A stretch of 64,000 bases of DNA from Caulobacteraceae bacterium (GCA_016703335.1 JADJCG010000019.1:1-64000), one strand, 5' to 3'; positions 8,690 through 17,868 are shown, counted from the stretch's first letter. Program-made: numbers and translations. The notes: generated by a model from the letters alone, not told the origin.

Positions 8690-9555
8690 CGCGAGACGCG
8701 CCAGATCGAGTGATCACCCACTTTGCGGTGATAGTAATGGCGCGGTCGTCTGACGAGAACGTGGGCCCTTCGACCCAGTCGCCGTCGATTGCGTCTATAC
8801 GTACCGGCGCATCGAAAGCCGCATTGATGGCGCTGCGCCGCGCAATCCAAATGTTTGTGCGGATGAAAGGCATGTGTCCTTCCAGCCTCGTGAACGCAAG
8901 CGTAAGACCATCGGCGGACAGCGCAGCTGCGTACTCAAGCGCCGGAGTGTTCAGCGCGCTGAACATCGTATCGTCTGCCGCCGACAGCGCGAAGCGTCCG
9001 TCGCGCCAGCGGGCGAGCCTCAAATCCGCGGTGGCTGGCGCGGGACCGCCGCGGAACTCGCCATCGGCGACAACCAACTCTGAGCCTGACGCGCTCTGCT
9101 CAAGGTCAAACATCAGGCGGCCGCGGATGTGCACGGAGGCTTCGCGTTGCAGAGATGGCGCATCCGCGGCGCCTTGCGCCACGGCTGCAATAGACGGTGC
9201 TCAGCGTGGCTTCATACGATCGCGTTGAGATGAAGCACAGGCGCCCAGCGGCCGATAAGCTGGCGACTCCATCGAGTGCTGGACTGTTCGCGCCGTCGAT
9301 GCGACCGCGATATACGAACGTCGTATCGTTGACGCGCTCGGCCCAATGCAAATCCGTTTGTGCGTCCGGTGCGTTACTGTTGTTGAAGAAGAGAGTGCTG
9401 CCGTCGCGCGCTAAGAATGGCTCCATCGCGTCGCCATCGTAACCTTGGATGACAACCGGCTCAGGATGGGTGAAGCGCGCCCATTCTGGCGCGGCTGGCT
9501 GTGGCGCCTGCGCGCACGCCGACAGAAACAAAATTGTGGCCCACCTCAAGAACAT
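8686..9555 (-). CDS. PD40/WD40-like beta-propeller lipoprotein (frameshifted)
   Basis: The N-terminus has a lipoprotein signal (TILFLSAC, cleavage before Cys). The body holds repeated propeller strands such as DAMEPFLARDGSTLFFNNS, ALSADGLTLAFTRLEG and WVEGPTFSSDDRAI, as in PD40/TolB-like proteins. Two frame changes are needed: one near 9190, and one near 8735 that restores the plausible end YYHRKVGDHSIWRVSR with its TAA overlapping the paaZ stop. Joined length is about 290 residues. It is probably envelope-bound, with unknown ligand. It lies 9 bp after the aminotransferase gene on the same strand, so it may be the last gene of that operon. Confidence 0.65.
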
Positions 9556-9563
9556 CGGACTGC

Positions 9564-10725
9564 CTATGCCACGGCCTTCAGCGCTTCCACGAACCGCGGG
9601 ATGTCAGCCTCCCGCAAGCCAGCCACGTTAATCCGTGCCGAGTCCGTCATGTAGATGCCATGCTGCTCACGCAGCGCGGTCACTTGCGCATCGTTCAGCG
9701 GCAGGGTCGAAAACATGCCTTTCTGATCCGCGATCAGGTGCATCGGCATCGAATTGACGCGCGCCGCCGCCAATTGCCGGCGCGTGCGTTTGATGTGCGA
9801 ACGGATTTGATCCAGTTCCTCGCGCCACGATGCGCGCAGCGCTTCATCGCTGAGCACTTCGCGCACGATTGCGGCGCCATGATCCGGCGGCATCGAATAA
9901 TTTGCCCGCGCGATAGCCGCGAGATTGCTCATCACTGCCGGCCGCGCCTTCTCCAGCCGCCTTCACGAATAACGCCCCAACCCGCTCACGATAAATCCCA
10001 AACGACTTCGCTTCCGAAACCGCGATCACCGCTTCCGGCACGCGCTCCAGCAGCACCCGCGCACCCGCAACATCCTCATCAATGCCATCACCAAAGCCTT
10101 GATAGGCGAGGTCGACGAACGCGATGATGCCACGCGCGTTCAGCGCATCGGCGATATCTTTCCATTGCTCAATTGAAAAATCCGCGCCCAGTGGATTGTG
10201 GCAACACGCTTGAATAATGATGCCATCGCCGCGCTCCGCTTTCGCGAAGCCACCGATCAACGCGTCCATGTCGATCCGCTGTTCTGCGATGTTGAAGAAC
10301 GGCACATCGATCGGCTCGAGCCGCGCCGCGCGCACGATCGAAGGATGGTTCGGCCAGCAGGGAGCAGGGAGCAGGATGCGCTTAGCGCCGCTCTCACGTA
10401 GGAGATCGCAGCCCAGACGCAGTGCGCCCGTGCCGCCCACAGCCTGGATCGAAACGAACTCACGCGACATCTCGCCAAACGCGAGCTGGCCTACCAACTT
10501 CAGGAAATCGACATCCCCTTGCTGGCCGACATACGTCTTCGTCTTTTGGCTCGCGAGCAGCACCCCTTCGGCGTCTTTCACCGCACGCATCACCGGCGTG
10601 TTGCCGGTGGCGTCTTTATAGACACCGACGCCGAGATCGATCTTGTCCGTCCGCGGATCCTCGCGAAACATCTTGATGATCTTCAAAAGCGGATCCGGCG
10701 CTTTCGGCGCGAGCGTTTCAATCAT
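9564..10725 (-). CDS. aspartate/aromatic aminotransferase, class I (frameshifted)
   Basis: A PLP enzyme of the AspC/TyrB group. The first frame has IDLGVGVYKDATGNTPVM, QAVGGTGALRLGCDLL, CCHNPLGADFSIEQW and AVSEAKSFGIYRERVGAL, with the Schiff-base lysine in SEAKSF. The second frame, entered near 9940-9970, continues SNLAAIARANYSMPPDHGA and ends in RINVAGLREADIPRFVEAL. The locus is 1162 nt, one base over a multiple of three, so a single inserted base explains the break. About 387 residues joined, the usual family size. It is followed upstream by the E2 and E1 genes, suggesting that it feeds 2-oxoacids to that complex. Confidence 0.88.
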
Positions 10726-10734
10726 TGGTCTGCC

Positions 10735-11940
10735 TCAGTCTTCCAGCGGCCACGTCTCAAGCACTTCAACGAAGCGCGCGAGCCAGGCATTGGTTTGGTG
10801 TCCATCAAGCACGCGGTGATCGATGGTGAGCGAAACGTACGCCATCGGCTTGATCACCATGGCGTCGGCGCCGTCAATGGAGCGCACGACAACGCGCTTC
10901 TCGAGCTTGCCGACGCCAAGGATCGCCGATTGCGGTTGGTTGATGATGATCGGCGTCGCGACAAGCGAGCCCGAAACGCCGTGGTTCGAAATTGTGAATG
11001 TGCCGCCTTGGACGTCCGCCGGCTTCAACTGGTTCTTGCGCGCACGCTCGGTGACATCGCCGAGTTGCGCTGCAGTTTCCTTCAGCGTCAGTGCCTGCGC
11101 GCGTTTGATCACCGGGACGATTAGGCCCTTATCGCCGAGCGCCACGCCCATGCCGATATTGGCGTCCTCGAACACTTCGAGAAAGTCGTCGTGCCAACGC
11201 GCATTGACGTTCGGCGACATCTTCATCGCCTCAGCCGCAGCGCGGATGATGTAAGCGGAGAAGGTCAGAGGCGCGCCAGCCTTGGCGTAAGCTTCCTTGT
11301 GCTTGTTGCGGTGCGCGATGATGGCGGAGAAGTCCGCTTCAAACACCGCCGTCACATGCGGTGCAACGCTAACCGAGCGCGACATGTGCTCAGCGATCGC
11401 TTTGCGCATCGCGTCGTGCGGAATTGTGCCGCCCTTCACGGCGGCGGCGGGCGCCTTCGCTGTGGGTTTTGCCGAGCCACGAGCAACGTGATCTTGCACG
11501 TCCTTATGCGTGATCCGCCCATCGCGTCCCGTGCCAGCAACGGCTTCGGCGTCAAGCCGATGATCCGAAAGCAGCCGCTTCACCAGCGGCGAGAGGCGCA
11601 TCTCTCGTCCGTTATTGTCTGGAGGAGCCGCGTTAGCATCCGGCAGACTTTGCGTTTGTCGTTCGGTCGGCGGCTTGTGCACTTGCGCCGTCGCTGCTGC
11701 ACCGAGCGTCAAAACGCCAAGCGTAGCGCCCGGCGCAGCTTCATCGCCTTCGTTCAGCGCAATCGACGCCAACACGCCATCGCCCGGCGAGGGCACCTCA
11801 ACCGCGACCTTATCCGTCTCAAGCTCAACAATCGGCTCGTCGCGCTTCACCGCGTCGCCGACCTTTTTGAGCCACACGCGCACAACCGACTTCGAGCCTT
11901 CCTGCTCCAGCGGCATCACGATGTTCGCCGTGTCGGCCAT
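10735..11940 (-). CDS. dihydrolipoamide acyltransferase (E2) of a branched-chain-type 2-oxoacid dehydrogenase
   Basis: 401 residues. An N-terminal lipoyl domain (lysine in VELETDKVAVEVPSP), a peripheral-subunit-binding domain (LSPLVKRLLSDHRLDAE, then GRDGRITHKDV) and a C-terminal catalytic domain ending with the HxxxDG motif in TIDHRVLDGHQTN. It transfers the acyl group from E1-bound thiamine diphosphate to CoA. The ATG overlaps the E1 stop as TGATG; an in-frame extension to 12000 lies inside E1. No E3 gene is in the window, so a shared dihydrolipoamide dehydrogenase elsewhere is expected. Confidence 0.92.
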   Translation of the reverse strand: MADTANIVMPLEQEGSKSVVRVWLKKVGDAVKRDEPIVELETDKVAVEVPSPGDGVLASIALNEGDEAAPGATLGVLTLGAAATAQVHKPPTERQTQSLPDANAAPPDNNGREMRLSPLVKRLLSDHRLDAEAVAGTGRDGRITHKDVQDHVARGSAKPTAKAPAAAVKGGTIPHDAMRKAIAEHMSRSVSVAPHVTAVFEADFSAIIAHRNKHKEAYAKAGAPLTFSAYIIRAAAEAMKMSPNVNARWHDDFLEVFEDANIGMGVALGDKGLIVPVIKRAQALTLKETAAQLGDVTERARKNQLKPADVQGGTFTISNHGVSGSLVATPIIINQPQSAILGVGKLEKRVVVRSIDGADAMVIKPMAYVSLTIDHRVLDGHQTNAWLARFVEVLETWPLED

Positions 11941-14018
11941 CAGAAGCTCACCAGCTCTTGCATCTTCGCCGCAATGCGCTCGACAGACGGCAGGGCCCAT
12001 TCCATCAAGTCCGGATGGTGCGGCGAGGGGATATCCGGCATCGTCAACCGCGCCACCGGCGCATCGAGATCGAGGAAAGCTTGATCCGCGACGACCGCAG
12101 CGATTTCCGCGCCGAAGCCGCCGGTGCCGATGTCTTCGTGGACGATAAAGCAGCGATGCGTGCGCCTTACCGATGCGAGCACCGCTTCGCTATCCCAAGG
12201 CGCGAGCGTACGCAGATCGAGAATATCCGCGCTGATGCCAGCCTTCTCGGCCGCTGCCTCGCAACGCTCCACCATTGCACCCCATGCGACGACGGTGATG
12301 TCGCTGCCTTCGCGCACGCGCTTTGCGACGCCGAACGGCAAAGCGAAATCATCGCCAGGGTAGGGACGGCGCGCACTGGCGGCGTCCAGCATGTTGCGGT
12401 GCTCGAGGAACATCACTGGATCATTGCCGCGCAACGCCGTGCGCAGCAGGCCAACCGCGTCTTCAGCATTGGACGGACACGCAACGCGCCAGCCCGGTGA
12501 GTGCACGAACTGCACCTCATTCGTCTGCGAGTGCCAAGGATCACCGCACTTAAAGAAGCCGACCGGCATACGGACGACCATCGGAGCCGCAAAGCGGTTC
12601 GCCGTGCGCCAACGCATAGTGCCGCAATCGTTGATCTGCTCGCACGCCGGATCGGCGTACTTGCGAAACTGAATCTCCGGCACCGGCATCAGTCCCGCGA
12701 TTGCCATGCCAACGGCGCGCCCGATAATGCCTTCTTCAGAGAGCGAAGTGTCGAACACGCGCTCGACGCCATACTTTTCTTGCAAGCCAAGCGTCACGCC
12801 GTGCACGCCGCCCTTCGGCCCAACGTCTTCGCCGAACACGAGCACGCGCGGGTTCACCGCCAGCTCGTGATCTAGAACCCGCCGGATCGCAGTGATCATG
12901 TTGATTCGGGCGCCTTCCGGCTTCGGCTCTTCGCTCACGCGCGGCGAGACGTAGCCGGCGTTCAGCATGCCGCCTTCGTCCTGCAGCGTGCCGTCTTCGC
13001 TGAACACAAAGCGCGTCACCTGCGACGGCTCACTTACCGGCCGCTGATCAGCGATCTGCACGGCGCGGCGTACGGTCTCTTCCGCCTTCACCTCAGCCGC
13101 GTCCCAATCCTTCTCACTCATCAGGGAGGGGACGACATGCGCCTTTAGCTTCGGCAGCGGATCGCGCTCCCACTCCGCGTCGACGACATCCTTAGACTTG
13201 TAAGCCTGCGTGTCCTGAAACGAGTGACCCTGCAGACGCGGCACAACCAAGTGCACGAGAGCGGGGCCGTTGCCTTCGCGCACGTGAGCGACTGCATCCG
13301 CGATGAGCTCTGACGCTTCTGCGGGTTGCGTGCCGTCGCCATCGCAAATCTTCAGACCTGAGAAGCTCGCCAGATTCTTCGCGATGTTCTGACCCGGCGT
13401 TTGCAGCCAACCCGGCGTCGAGATGCCGTAGCCATTGTCTTCGATATAAAACAACATCGGCAGCTTCAGCGTCGTCGCCATAGTCAGCGCCGACCAGAAG
13501 CCGTTGGTCGCCACCGAGGCGTCGCCGCCAAGCACAACGCTGATCGCGCCATCGAAGCTGCGATCGCCCAGCACGTTCTTCGCGTATTCAATCGCCTGCG
13601 CGTACCCGGCAGTCGGCGTGTATTGCGCACCAACGCCGCCGCACATCGGCAGCGCCGACGCGCCATTCGCGTTTGGATAGTTGAACACAACGCCGATATC
13701 GCGCCCGTCGCTGTAGCCGCCCGCGCGCCCCATCGCCGAACCGAGCGCGTCCTCAAGCGCAACGCCAAGCGAAAGCAGTATTGGCCGCGAGCGGTAGTAG
13801 CCGCACATTGCGTCCTTCGGATGCGTCAGATGCAAGCCGAGCAGCACTTGCGCCATGTCGTGGCCGCGCGCGCTGAACTGGTAGAAAATCTTCTTTCCCG
13901 GAACGAGTTCGCGCTCCTCGATCGCGTCCATCGCACGCGAGGTCTGCACGTACTCAACGACGCGCTTCCAATCAGTTTGCGATGCGGTTTTCGGGGCGGG
14001 CTTCGGCTTAGCGCTCAT
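11940..14018 (-). CDS. 2-oxoacid dehydrogenase E1, fused alpha and beta subunits
   Basis: 692 residues from ATG 14018. Residues about 1-340 are the alpha half with the TPP site (GGDASVATNGFW and LFYIEDNGYGIST). Residues about 365-692 are the beta half (GEDVGPKGGVHGVTLGL, FDTSLSEEGIIGRAVGMAIA, HEDIGTGGFGAEIA). Fusion of the two halves is a known variant in some bacteria. The Lrp-type regulator transcribed in the opposite direction, and the neighbouring aminotransferase, favour branched-chain or aromatic 2-oxoacids over pyruvate. The frame stays open up to 14429, but that part overlaps the promoter region and the Lrp gene and has no E1 similarity. Confidence 0.9.
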   Translation of the reverse strand: MSAKPKPAPKTASQTDWKRVVEYVQTSRAMDAIEERELVPGKKIFYQFSARGHDMAQVLLGLHLTHPKDAMCGYYRSRPILLSLGVALEDALGSAMGRAGGYSDGRDIGVVFNYPNANGASALPMCGGVGAQYTPTAGYAQAIEYAKNVLGDRSFDGAISVVLGGDASVATNGFWSALTMATTLKLPMLFYIEDNGYGISTPGWLQTPGQNIAKNLASFSGLKICDGDGTQPAEASELIADAVAHVREGNGPALVHLVVPRLQGHSFQDTQAYKSKDVVDAEWERDPLPKLKAHVVPSLMSEKDWDAAEVKAEETVRRAVQIADQRPVSEPSQVTRFVFSEDGTLQDEGGMLNAGYVSPRVSEEPKPEGARINMITAIRRVLDHELAVNPRVLVFGEDVGPKGGVHGVTLGLQEKYGVERVFDTSLSEEGIIGRAVGMAIAGLMPVPEIQFRKYADPACEQINDCGTMRWRTANRFAAPMVVRMPVGFFKCGDPWHSQTNEVQFVHSPGWRVACPSNAEDAVGLLRTALRGNDPVMFLEHRNMLDAASARRPYPGDDFALPFGVAKRVREGSDITVVAWGAMVERCEAAAEKAGISADILDLRTLAPWDSEAVLASVRRTHRCFIVHEDIGTGGFGAEIAAVVADQAFLDLDAPVARLTMPDIPSPHHPDLMEWALPSVERIAAKMQELVSF

Positions 14019-14063
14019 GGAGCGGGAATTTACGCCAATTCTAGCGCAAATACCGTGCAATCT

Positions 14064-14098
14064 GCGCCAAATGGCGCTATATGGCGCATAATTGGTGC
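14064..14098. promoter_or_regulatory. phased operator-like repeats between the E1 gene and the Lrp gene
   Basis: The inverted repeat GCGCCA-AA-TGGCGC (14064-14077) is followed by further TGGCGC (14082-14087) and TGGTGC (14093-14098) half-sites. The left edges at 14072, 14082 and 14093 are spaced 10-11 bp, one helical turn. Related copies (ACGCCA, AGCGCA) lie at about 14032-14048. Lrp/AsnC proteins wrap DNA through helically phased half-sites, so this is a good candidate for autoregulation and control of the E1-E2 operon. Confidence 0.5.
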
Positions 14099-14139
14099 AT
14101 TCAAAGCGGATAAAACGCATGAAACATGAGTTTTGAACG

Positions 14140-14595
14140 ATGGATGACGCAGATAAGCGCCTTTTGGCGGCCGTCCAGCGCGACGCTGCCGTCTCGCAAT
14201 CAGATCTCGCGGCCCATGCAGGCGTCTCCGCCAGCCAAGTCTTGCGCCGCCTGGCAAAGCTGAAAGAGGAGGGCGTGCTGCGCGGCATTGTCGGCGTGCT
14301 TGATCCAAAGCTCGCCGGCCTCACGTGCTCTGCCATCATCCGCGTGCGCCTGCGCGACCACGCTGCGGCGAACGTGCGCGCTTTCCGCGATCTTGTTGAG
14401 CGCATGAACGAAGTCACGCTCTGCGTCATGACGACAGGCGAGACCGACTACCTCATCAAGGTTGTCGCGCGCGATCTCCCGCACTTCCAAGAGATCGTGC
14501 AATCGAAGCTGCTGCGTTGCGCCGCCATCGCGCACATGGAAAGCTCGATCATCCTTGAGCATCTCAAGGACACCACAGAGCTGCCGCTGGCTTAA
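14140..14595 (+). CDS. Lrp/AsnC family transcriptional regulator
   Basis: 151 residues. N-terminal winged helix-turn-helix (DADKRLLAAVQRDAAVSQSD, then VSASQVLRRLAKLKEEGVL) and a C-terminal RAM effector domain (VMTTGETDYLIKVVARDL). Proteins of this type, such as BkdR, activate branched-chain 2-oxoacid dehydrogenase operons in response to amino acids. The divergent arrangement with E1-E2 and the phased repeats between them support that role here. Its stop region overlaps the convergent GGDEF/EAL gene by 4 bp. Confidence 0.9.
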   Translation: MDDADKRLLAAVQRDAAVSQSDLAAHAGVSASQVLRRLAKLKEEGVLRGIVGVLDPKLAGLTCSAIIRVRLRDHAAANVRAFRDLVERMNEVTLCVMTTGETDYLIKVVARDLPHFQEIVQSKLLRCAAIAHMESSIILEHLKDTTELPLA

Positions 14596-16973
14596 GCTTG
14601 CTTGGGTTGCGACGGTGCAGGCGCCAAGGCCGGCGAAGCGCCAAGCGCGGTCTGCTTGTAGAATTGCAAACGCCGATCATCGCTTAACAGCGCAATCAGC
14701 TCTTCCAACGAAGCAGGGCGCGAGATCAAATAGCCCTGCGCTAGATCGCAATTCATGCTCGCGAGCAACGCAAACGCCGCCGGTGTCTCAACGCCTTCAG
14801 CCGTCACGTTCATGCCGAGACCATGCGCAAGATCGATCGTCGAGCGCACCAGCAACGCATCGCGCTGGCTGGACGTAATATTCTGCACGAAGAGCTTGTC
14901 GATCTTCAATTCGTGCGCCGGCAATTGCTTTAGGTACGCGAGCGAGGAGAGGCCTGAGCCGTAATCGTCGATCGCAACGTGCACGCCGCTCGCAGCGAAG
15001 AGCTCGATGTTCTCCAACGCCGCCGTCGGATTATCGATGACGGCCGTTTCCGTGATCTCGAAGCACAATTGGTGCGGTGCTTGGCGCGCGAGCGCGGCGG
15101 CGCGCTTTGCAAAATCGGTGTCGCTCAGCAGCCGCGCCGAGATGTTGACGGCCAGCTTGATTGGGTGGCCGGCGTCTTTCAGCACCTTCTGATCAGCGAT
15201 TGCGCGTTCCAGCACCCACTCGGTAAGCGCACGAATGTGGCCCGTGTCTTCGGCCATTGGCACGAATAAATCCGGCGCGATGTTGCCGCGTGTCGGGTGA
15301 CGCCAGCGCACCAAGCATTCGGCGCTATCGATGCGGCCCGTGCGGAAATTGTATTTCGGCTGATGCGCCAAATAGATCGCGCCACTCTCCAGCGCTCGCC
15401 GCATTTCGCCCATGAGCGAGAGATTGCGCGCAGGGTCGCCATACGCCGCCTCATCGTACATGCCGGCCTTTTGGCCGCGCTGACGTGTCTGATCGAGCGC
15501 GATCGACGCGCGTTCGATCATGGCGGAGGAGGTTTCTTCTTTGCCACTCGGCTGCGCCATACCGATGGTGACGTGAACGTCGATGACATGTTCACCGAGC
15601 GAAACCGATTGCTCGAGGTTGGCGATCAGCGCATGCGCGCGCTTCAGGGCATCGGCTTCACTGGTAGCGATGAAGGCAACGCCGAGCACATCACTCGAAA
15701 GCCGCGCCATAGGCGCATTCGGCGCCAGATGCGCGAGACGTCCACCGAGCTGGCGCACAAGTTCGCCGGCCAGCGCATAACCAATGGCCCCGCGCACGTG
15801 GGCGAAGCGATCAACGCCAATTGCCGCCAAATACAAGCGTTCCGGACGCGCCGCGGCGTTTAGCTTGCGCTCAAGCGCAACGCGGTTCGGCAGCCGCGTC
15901 TCGCCGTCGTGGAACGCGAGTTGTGAGATCCGGCGCTCACGTTCGCGGATCGCGCCGGTCATCGCGTTGAAACTCTCCGCCAGCCGCGAGAACTCATCCT
16001 TGGTGCCGACAACAACCGTCTCGTACACGCCTTCGCGCAACTTACGCGCGGCGGCTTCGAGCGTGGACAGCGGCTGCGTGATGCCGCGCGCCAAAAACCA
16101 GGTGCCTGCAATCAGCAGCGCGACACCAGCGAGGCCAATAAAGATCAGCGTGTTGAAGAGTGCGCGATACGGAGAGATGGCGCTCGACAGTGAGTGGCGC
16201 AGCAGTAGCACAGCTTCAGTGCCATCAAGCGACGGGAGCGGCGTTGCCAGTGCGATCGCGTTCCCTTCCTCGCTCCGCAGTCGGCGCGCGCCAGCGCCTT
16301 CCGCCCGCAGCGATTGATCGATGAATTCACCGAGCGTGGCGTGGTCGGGCGTTTCGCCGGCTCCCCAGCCTTGCGCATCGCGTGCGAGTACCGTGACTTG
16401 AACCGGAATGGTGGAGAGCGCCCGCAGATCGTCCATCTGTTGCGAGCCCAGATAGCCGCCAGCGATGATCCAGCCGTGTCCGCCCGGGAGCATTGCTGCT
16501 GCGCCCTGATAAAGTTCACCGTTCTCGCGCAGCACGCCAGGCGGCGTTTGATTGCTCGCCAATGCGCGCTGCAGGCCGGGAGACACCGAAGAACTCGCGC
16601 CGGTCTCGGTGATGACCAAACCTTCGCGCGTGACCACAAACGCGATGTCGGCGTGCGAGCGTGCGCGTAAGTCAGCCAGTTGCGCGCGGATCACTGCGTC
16701 GTTGCGAGTGGCGACGGCGTCGGCGAGACCTTCCGCCTGCGCCGTGCGTGTCGCGGCGTCCTCAAGATGCTCAAGCCGCAAAGCCCAAGTGTGCGTGAAC
16801 ACTCGCGTTGTGTTCGCAAGCTGTTGCTCGGCGAGCTTTTGCGTGTTGTCAGCGATAACAAAGTACGCGACTGCGCCGATCAGCAGCAGTGCTAGGCTAA
16901 GCAGTCCCGCGTACATGAAAGTGAGTTTGACGCGGAGCCGGCGAAACATCTGTTGACAGCTCAGCTTCCTCAC
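14592..16973 (-). CDS. membrane GGDEF-EAL protein, probable c-di-GMP phosphodiesterase
   Basis: 793 residues. Membrane helix about 14-38, a periplasmic sensor region to about 275, second helix about 275-297, HAMP about 297-350, GGDEF-like domain about 355-510, EAL domain about 525-775. The GGDEF signature is replaced by SSDVL, so cyclase activity is unlikely. The EAL domain keeps the catalytic set: E in ECLVRW, N in VNISA, E in FEITETAV, the DD pair in DDYGSG, K in KIDKLF and EGVET. It should hydrolyse c-di-GMP, perhaps with GTP or signal control by the degenerate domain. An alternative start at MFRRLRV is possible. Confidence 0.88.
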   Translation of the reverse strand: MRKLSCQQMFRRLRVKLTFMYAGLLSLALLLIGAVAYFVIADNTQKLAEQQLANTTRVFTHTWALRLEHLEDAATRTAQAEGLADAVATRNDAVIRAQLADLRARSHADIAFVVTREGLVITETGASSSVSPGLQRALASNQTPPGVLRENGELYQGAAAMLPGGHGWIIAGGYLGSQQMDDLRALSTIPVQVTVLARDAQGWGAGETPDHATLGEFIDQSLRAEGAGARRLRSEEGNAIALATPLPSLDGTEAVLLLRHSLSSAISPYRALFNTLIFIGLAGVALLIAGTWFLARGITQPLSTLEAAARKLREGVYETVVVGTKDEFSRLAESFNAMTGAIRERERRISQLAFHDGETRLPNRVALERKLNAAARPERLYLAAIGVDRFAHVRGAIGYALAGELVRQLGGRLAHLAPNAPMARLSSDVLGVAFIATSEADALKRAHALIANLEQSVSLGEHVIDVHVTIGMAQPSGKEETSSAMIERASIALDQTRQRGQKAGMYDEAAYGDPARNLSLMGEMRRALESGAIYLAHQPKYNFRTGRIDSAECLVRWRHPTRGNIAPDLFVPMAEDTGHIRALTEWVLERAIADQKVLKDAGHPIKLAVNISARLLSDTDFAKRAAALARQAPHQLCFEITETAVIDNPTAALENIELFAASGVHVAIDDYGSGLSSLAYLKQLPAHELKIDKLFVQNITSSQRDALLVRSTIDLAHGLGMNVTAEGVETPAAFALLASMNCDLAQGYLISRPASLEELIALLSDDRRLQFYKQTALGASPALAPAPSQPKQA

Positions 16974-17016
16974 TCACCAAACATCAGTTTAGTAGGGCTA
17001 GTTGCTGAAGCTAGCG

Positions 17017-17511
17017 TTAACCGCCGTGGTTGGCGCCGTGGCTGTGGGGAGCGGTGCGCTGCACTGGCAGTTCCACATCGATTGCGCCGGCCCGCTCAAA
17101 CACGAGATGCAGCGGGATCGTTTGCCCTGCAACGAACGGCTCAGAGACGCCGTAAAACATCAAGTGCATGCCGCCCGGTCCAAGCTGGACGTCGCCGCCC
17201 GCCGGAACGTCCAAGCGCGCGACTGGGCGCATCTGCATCACGGCGCCGTTCATTGTCATTTCGTGGACTTCAACACGCTCGGCGCGCGGACTTGTTGCGC
17301 TAATCAAATGATCTTGCGCCGCCGTGCCGTTGCTGATCGTGAGATAGCCTGCCGCAACATCAACACCCGATGGCGTCGGCGCCGCCCAAGCATCGCGCAC
17401 CGTGAGTGCAGCTTCGGCGTGCATTTCGTGGGCTGAAGATTGGCTGGGGGGCGCACCGCAAGCGGTGGCGACAGCGATGAGGAGGAGCGACAGCGGAAAG
17501 AGGGCTTTCAT
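17017..17511 (-). CDS. PCu(A)C-type periplasmic copper chaperone lipoprotein
   Basis: 164 residues with a lipoprotein-like signal (LLLIAVATAC) and a cupredoxin-like PCu(A)C domain. The copper-binding pattern is visible as HEMTMNGAVMQM followed by GGMHLMFYG (Met/His ligands). The tail HSHGANHGG adds further metal-binding histidines. Such proteins deliver Cu(I) to the CuA or CuB site of cytochrome oxidase or handle copper stress in the periplasm. It stands alone between the GGDEF/EAL gene and the stress island. Confidence 0.88.
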   Translation of the reverse strand: MKALFPLSLLLIAVATACGAPPSQSSAHEMHAEAALTVRDAWAAPTPSGVDVAAGYLTISNGTAAQDHLISATSPRAERVEVHEMTMNGAVMQMRPVARLDVPAGGDVQLGPGGMHLMFYGVSEPFVAGQTIPLHLVFERAGAIDVELPVQRTAPHSHGANHGG

Positions 17512-17570
17512 GCCCCGGTTTTAAGGCGTCTCCGGGTCCGCGTCATCACCCGGTTTGACGCACCGATCGC

Positions 17571-17605
17571 CTTCGTCCCGCGCGAAATTCGCGCGCGGGA
17601 CGAAG
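17571..17605. repeat. perfect 14-bp inverted repeat
   Basis: Left arm CTTCGTCCCGCGCG (17571-17584) and its exact reverse complement at 17592-17605, with a 7-base loop AAATTCG. There is no T-tract on either side, so a classical terminator is uncertain. It lies between the entericidin stop and the PCu(A)C start, both on the minus strand. It could be a terminator-like or dispersed palindromic element. Confidence 0.6.
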
Positions 17606-17618
17606 TGCGTGGCAAGTG

Positions 17619-17778
17619 TTACGGCGTATTCGGGTTGCCGTCGTTGGCTTCTTGAGCCGTCTGCTCAACCGTTTGGCCGGCGGACATCTTCGCCGACGCC
17701 TTCGACTGTGTTGCAGGCCGCGAGAACAGAAGCGCCAAGCAGCGCGAGGGCGATAAAGGGCGACGTAAACTTACGCAT
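17619..17778 (-). CDS. entericidin-family small lipoprotein (frameshifted)
   Basis: The ATG at 17778 opens MRKFTSPFIALALLGASVLA followed by ACNTVEGVGEDV, the entericidin A/B signature: lipobox, then CNTVxGxGxDV. The frame then ends early, but a one-base shift near 17680 gives the expected continuation AGQTVEQTAQEANDGNPNTP with a TAA at 17619. Joined length is about 53 residues. Entericidins are small envelope lipoproteins linked to stress and programmed lysis. A consensus EcfG promoter lies 53 bp upstream, placing it in the general stress regulon. Confidence 0.75.
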
Positions 17779-17831
17779 AAGAACAACTCCACTAATAGCG
17801 TCGCGCCACCCCTAGCGGCGCGCGACGGTAA

Positions 17832-17856
17832 AACGCCGCGCACGCGCTAGTGTTCC
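17832..17856 (-). promoter_or_regulatory. EcfG-type promoter of the entericidin gene
   Basis: On the minus strand, GGAAC (17856-17852), a 16-base spacer and CGTT (17835-17832), an exact match to the ECF15/EcfG pattern. The -10 element is 53 bp from the ATG. Confidence 0.65.
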
Positions 17857-17868
17857 ACTGATGGCAAC

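Noticed and set aside
14019..14429. N-terminal extension of the E1 protein
   Set aside because: It overlaps the Lrp gene and the operator region and has no E1 similarity; ATG 14018 gives the normal start.
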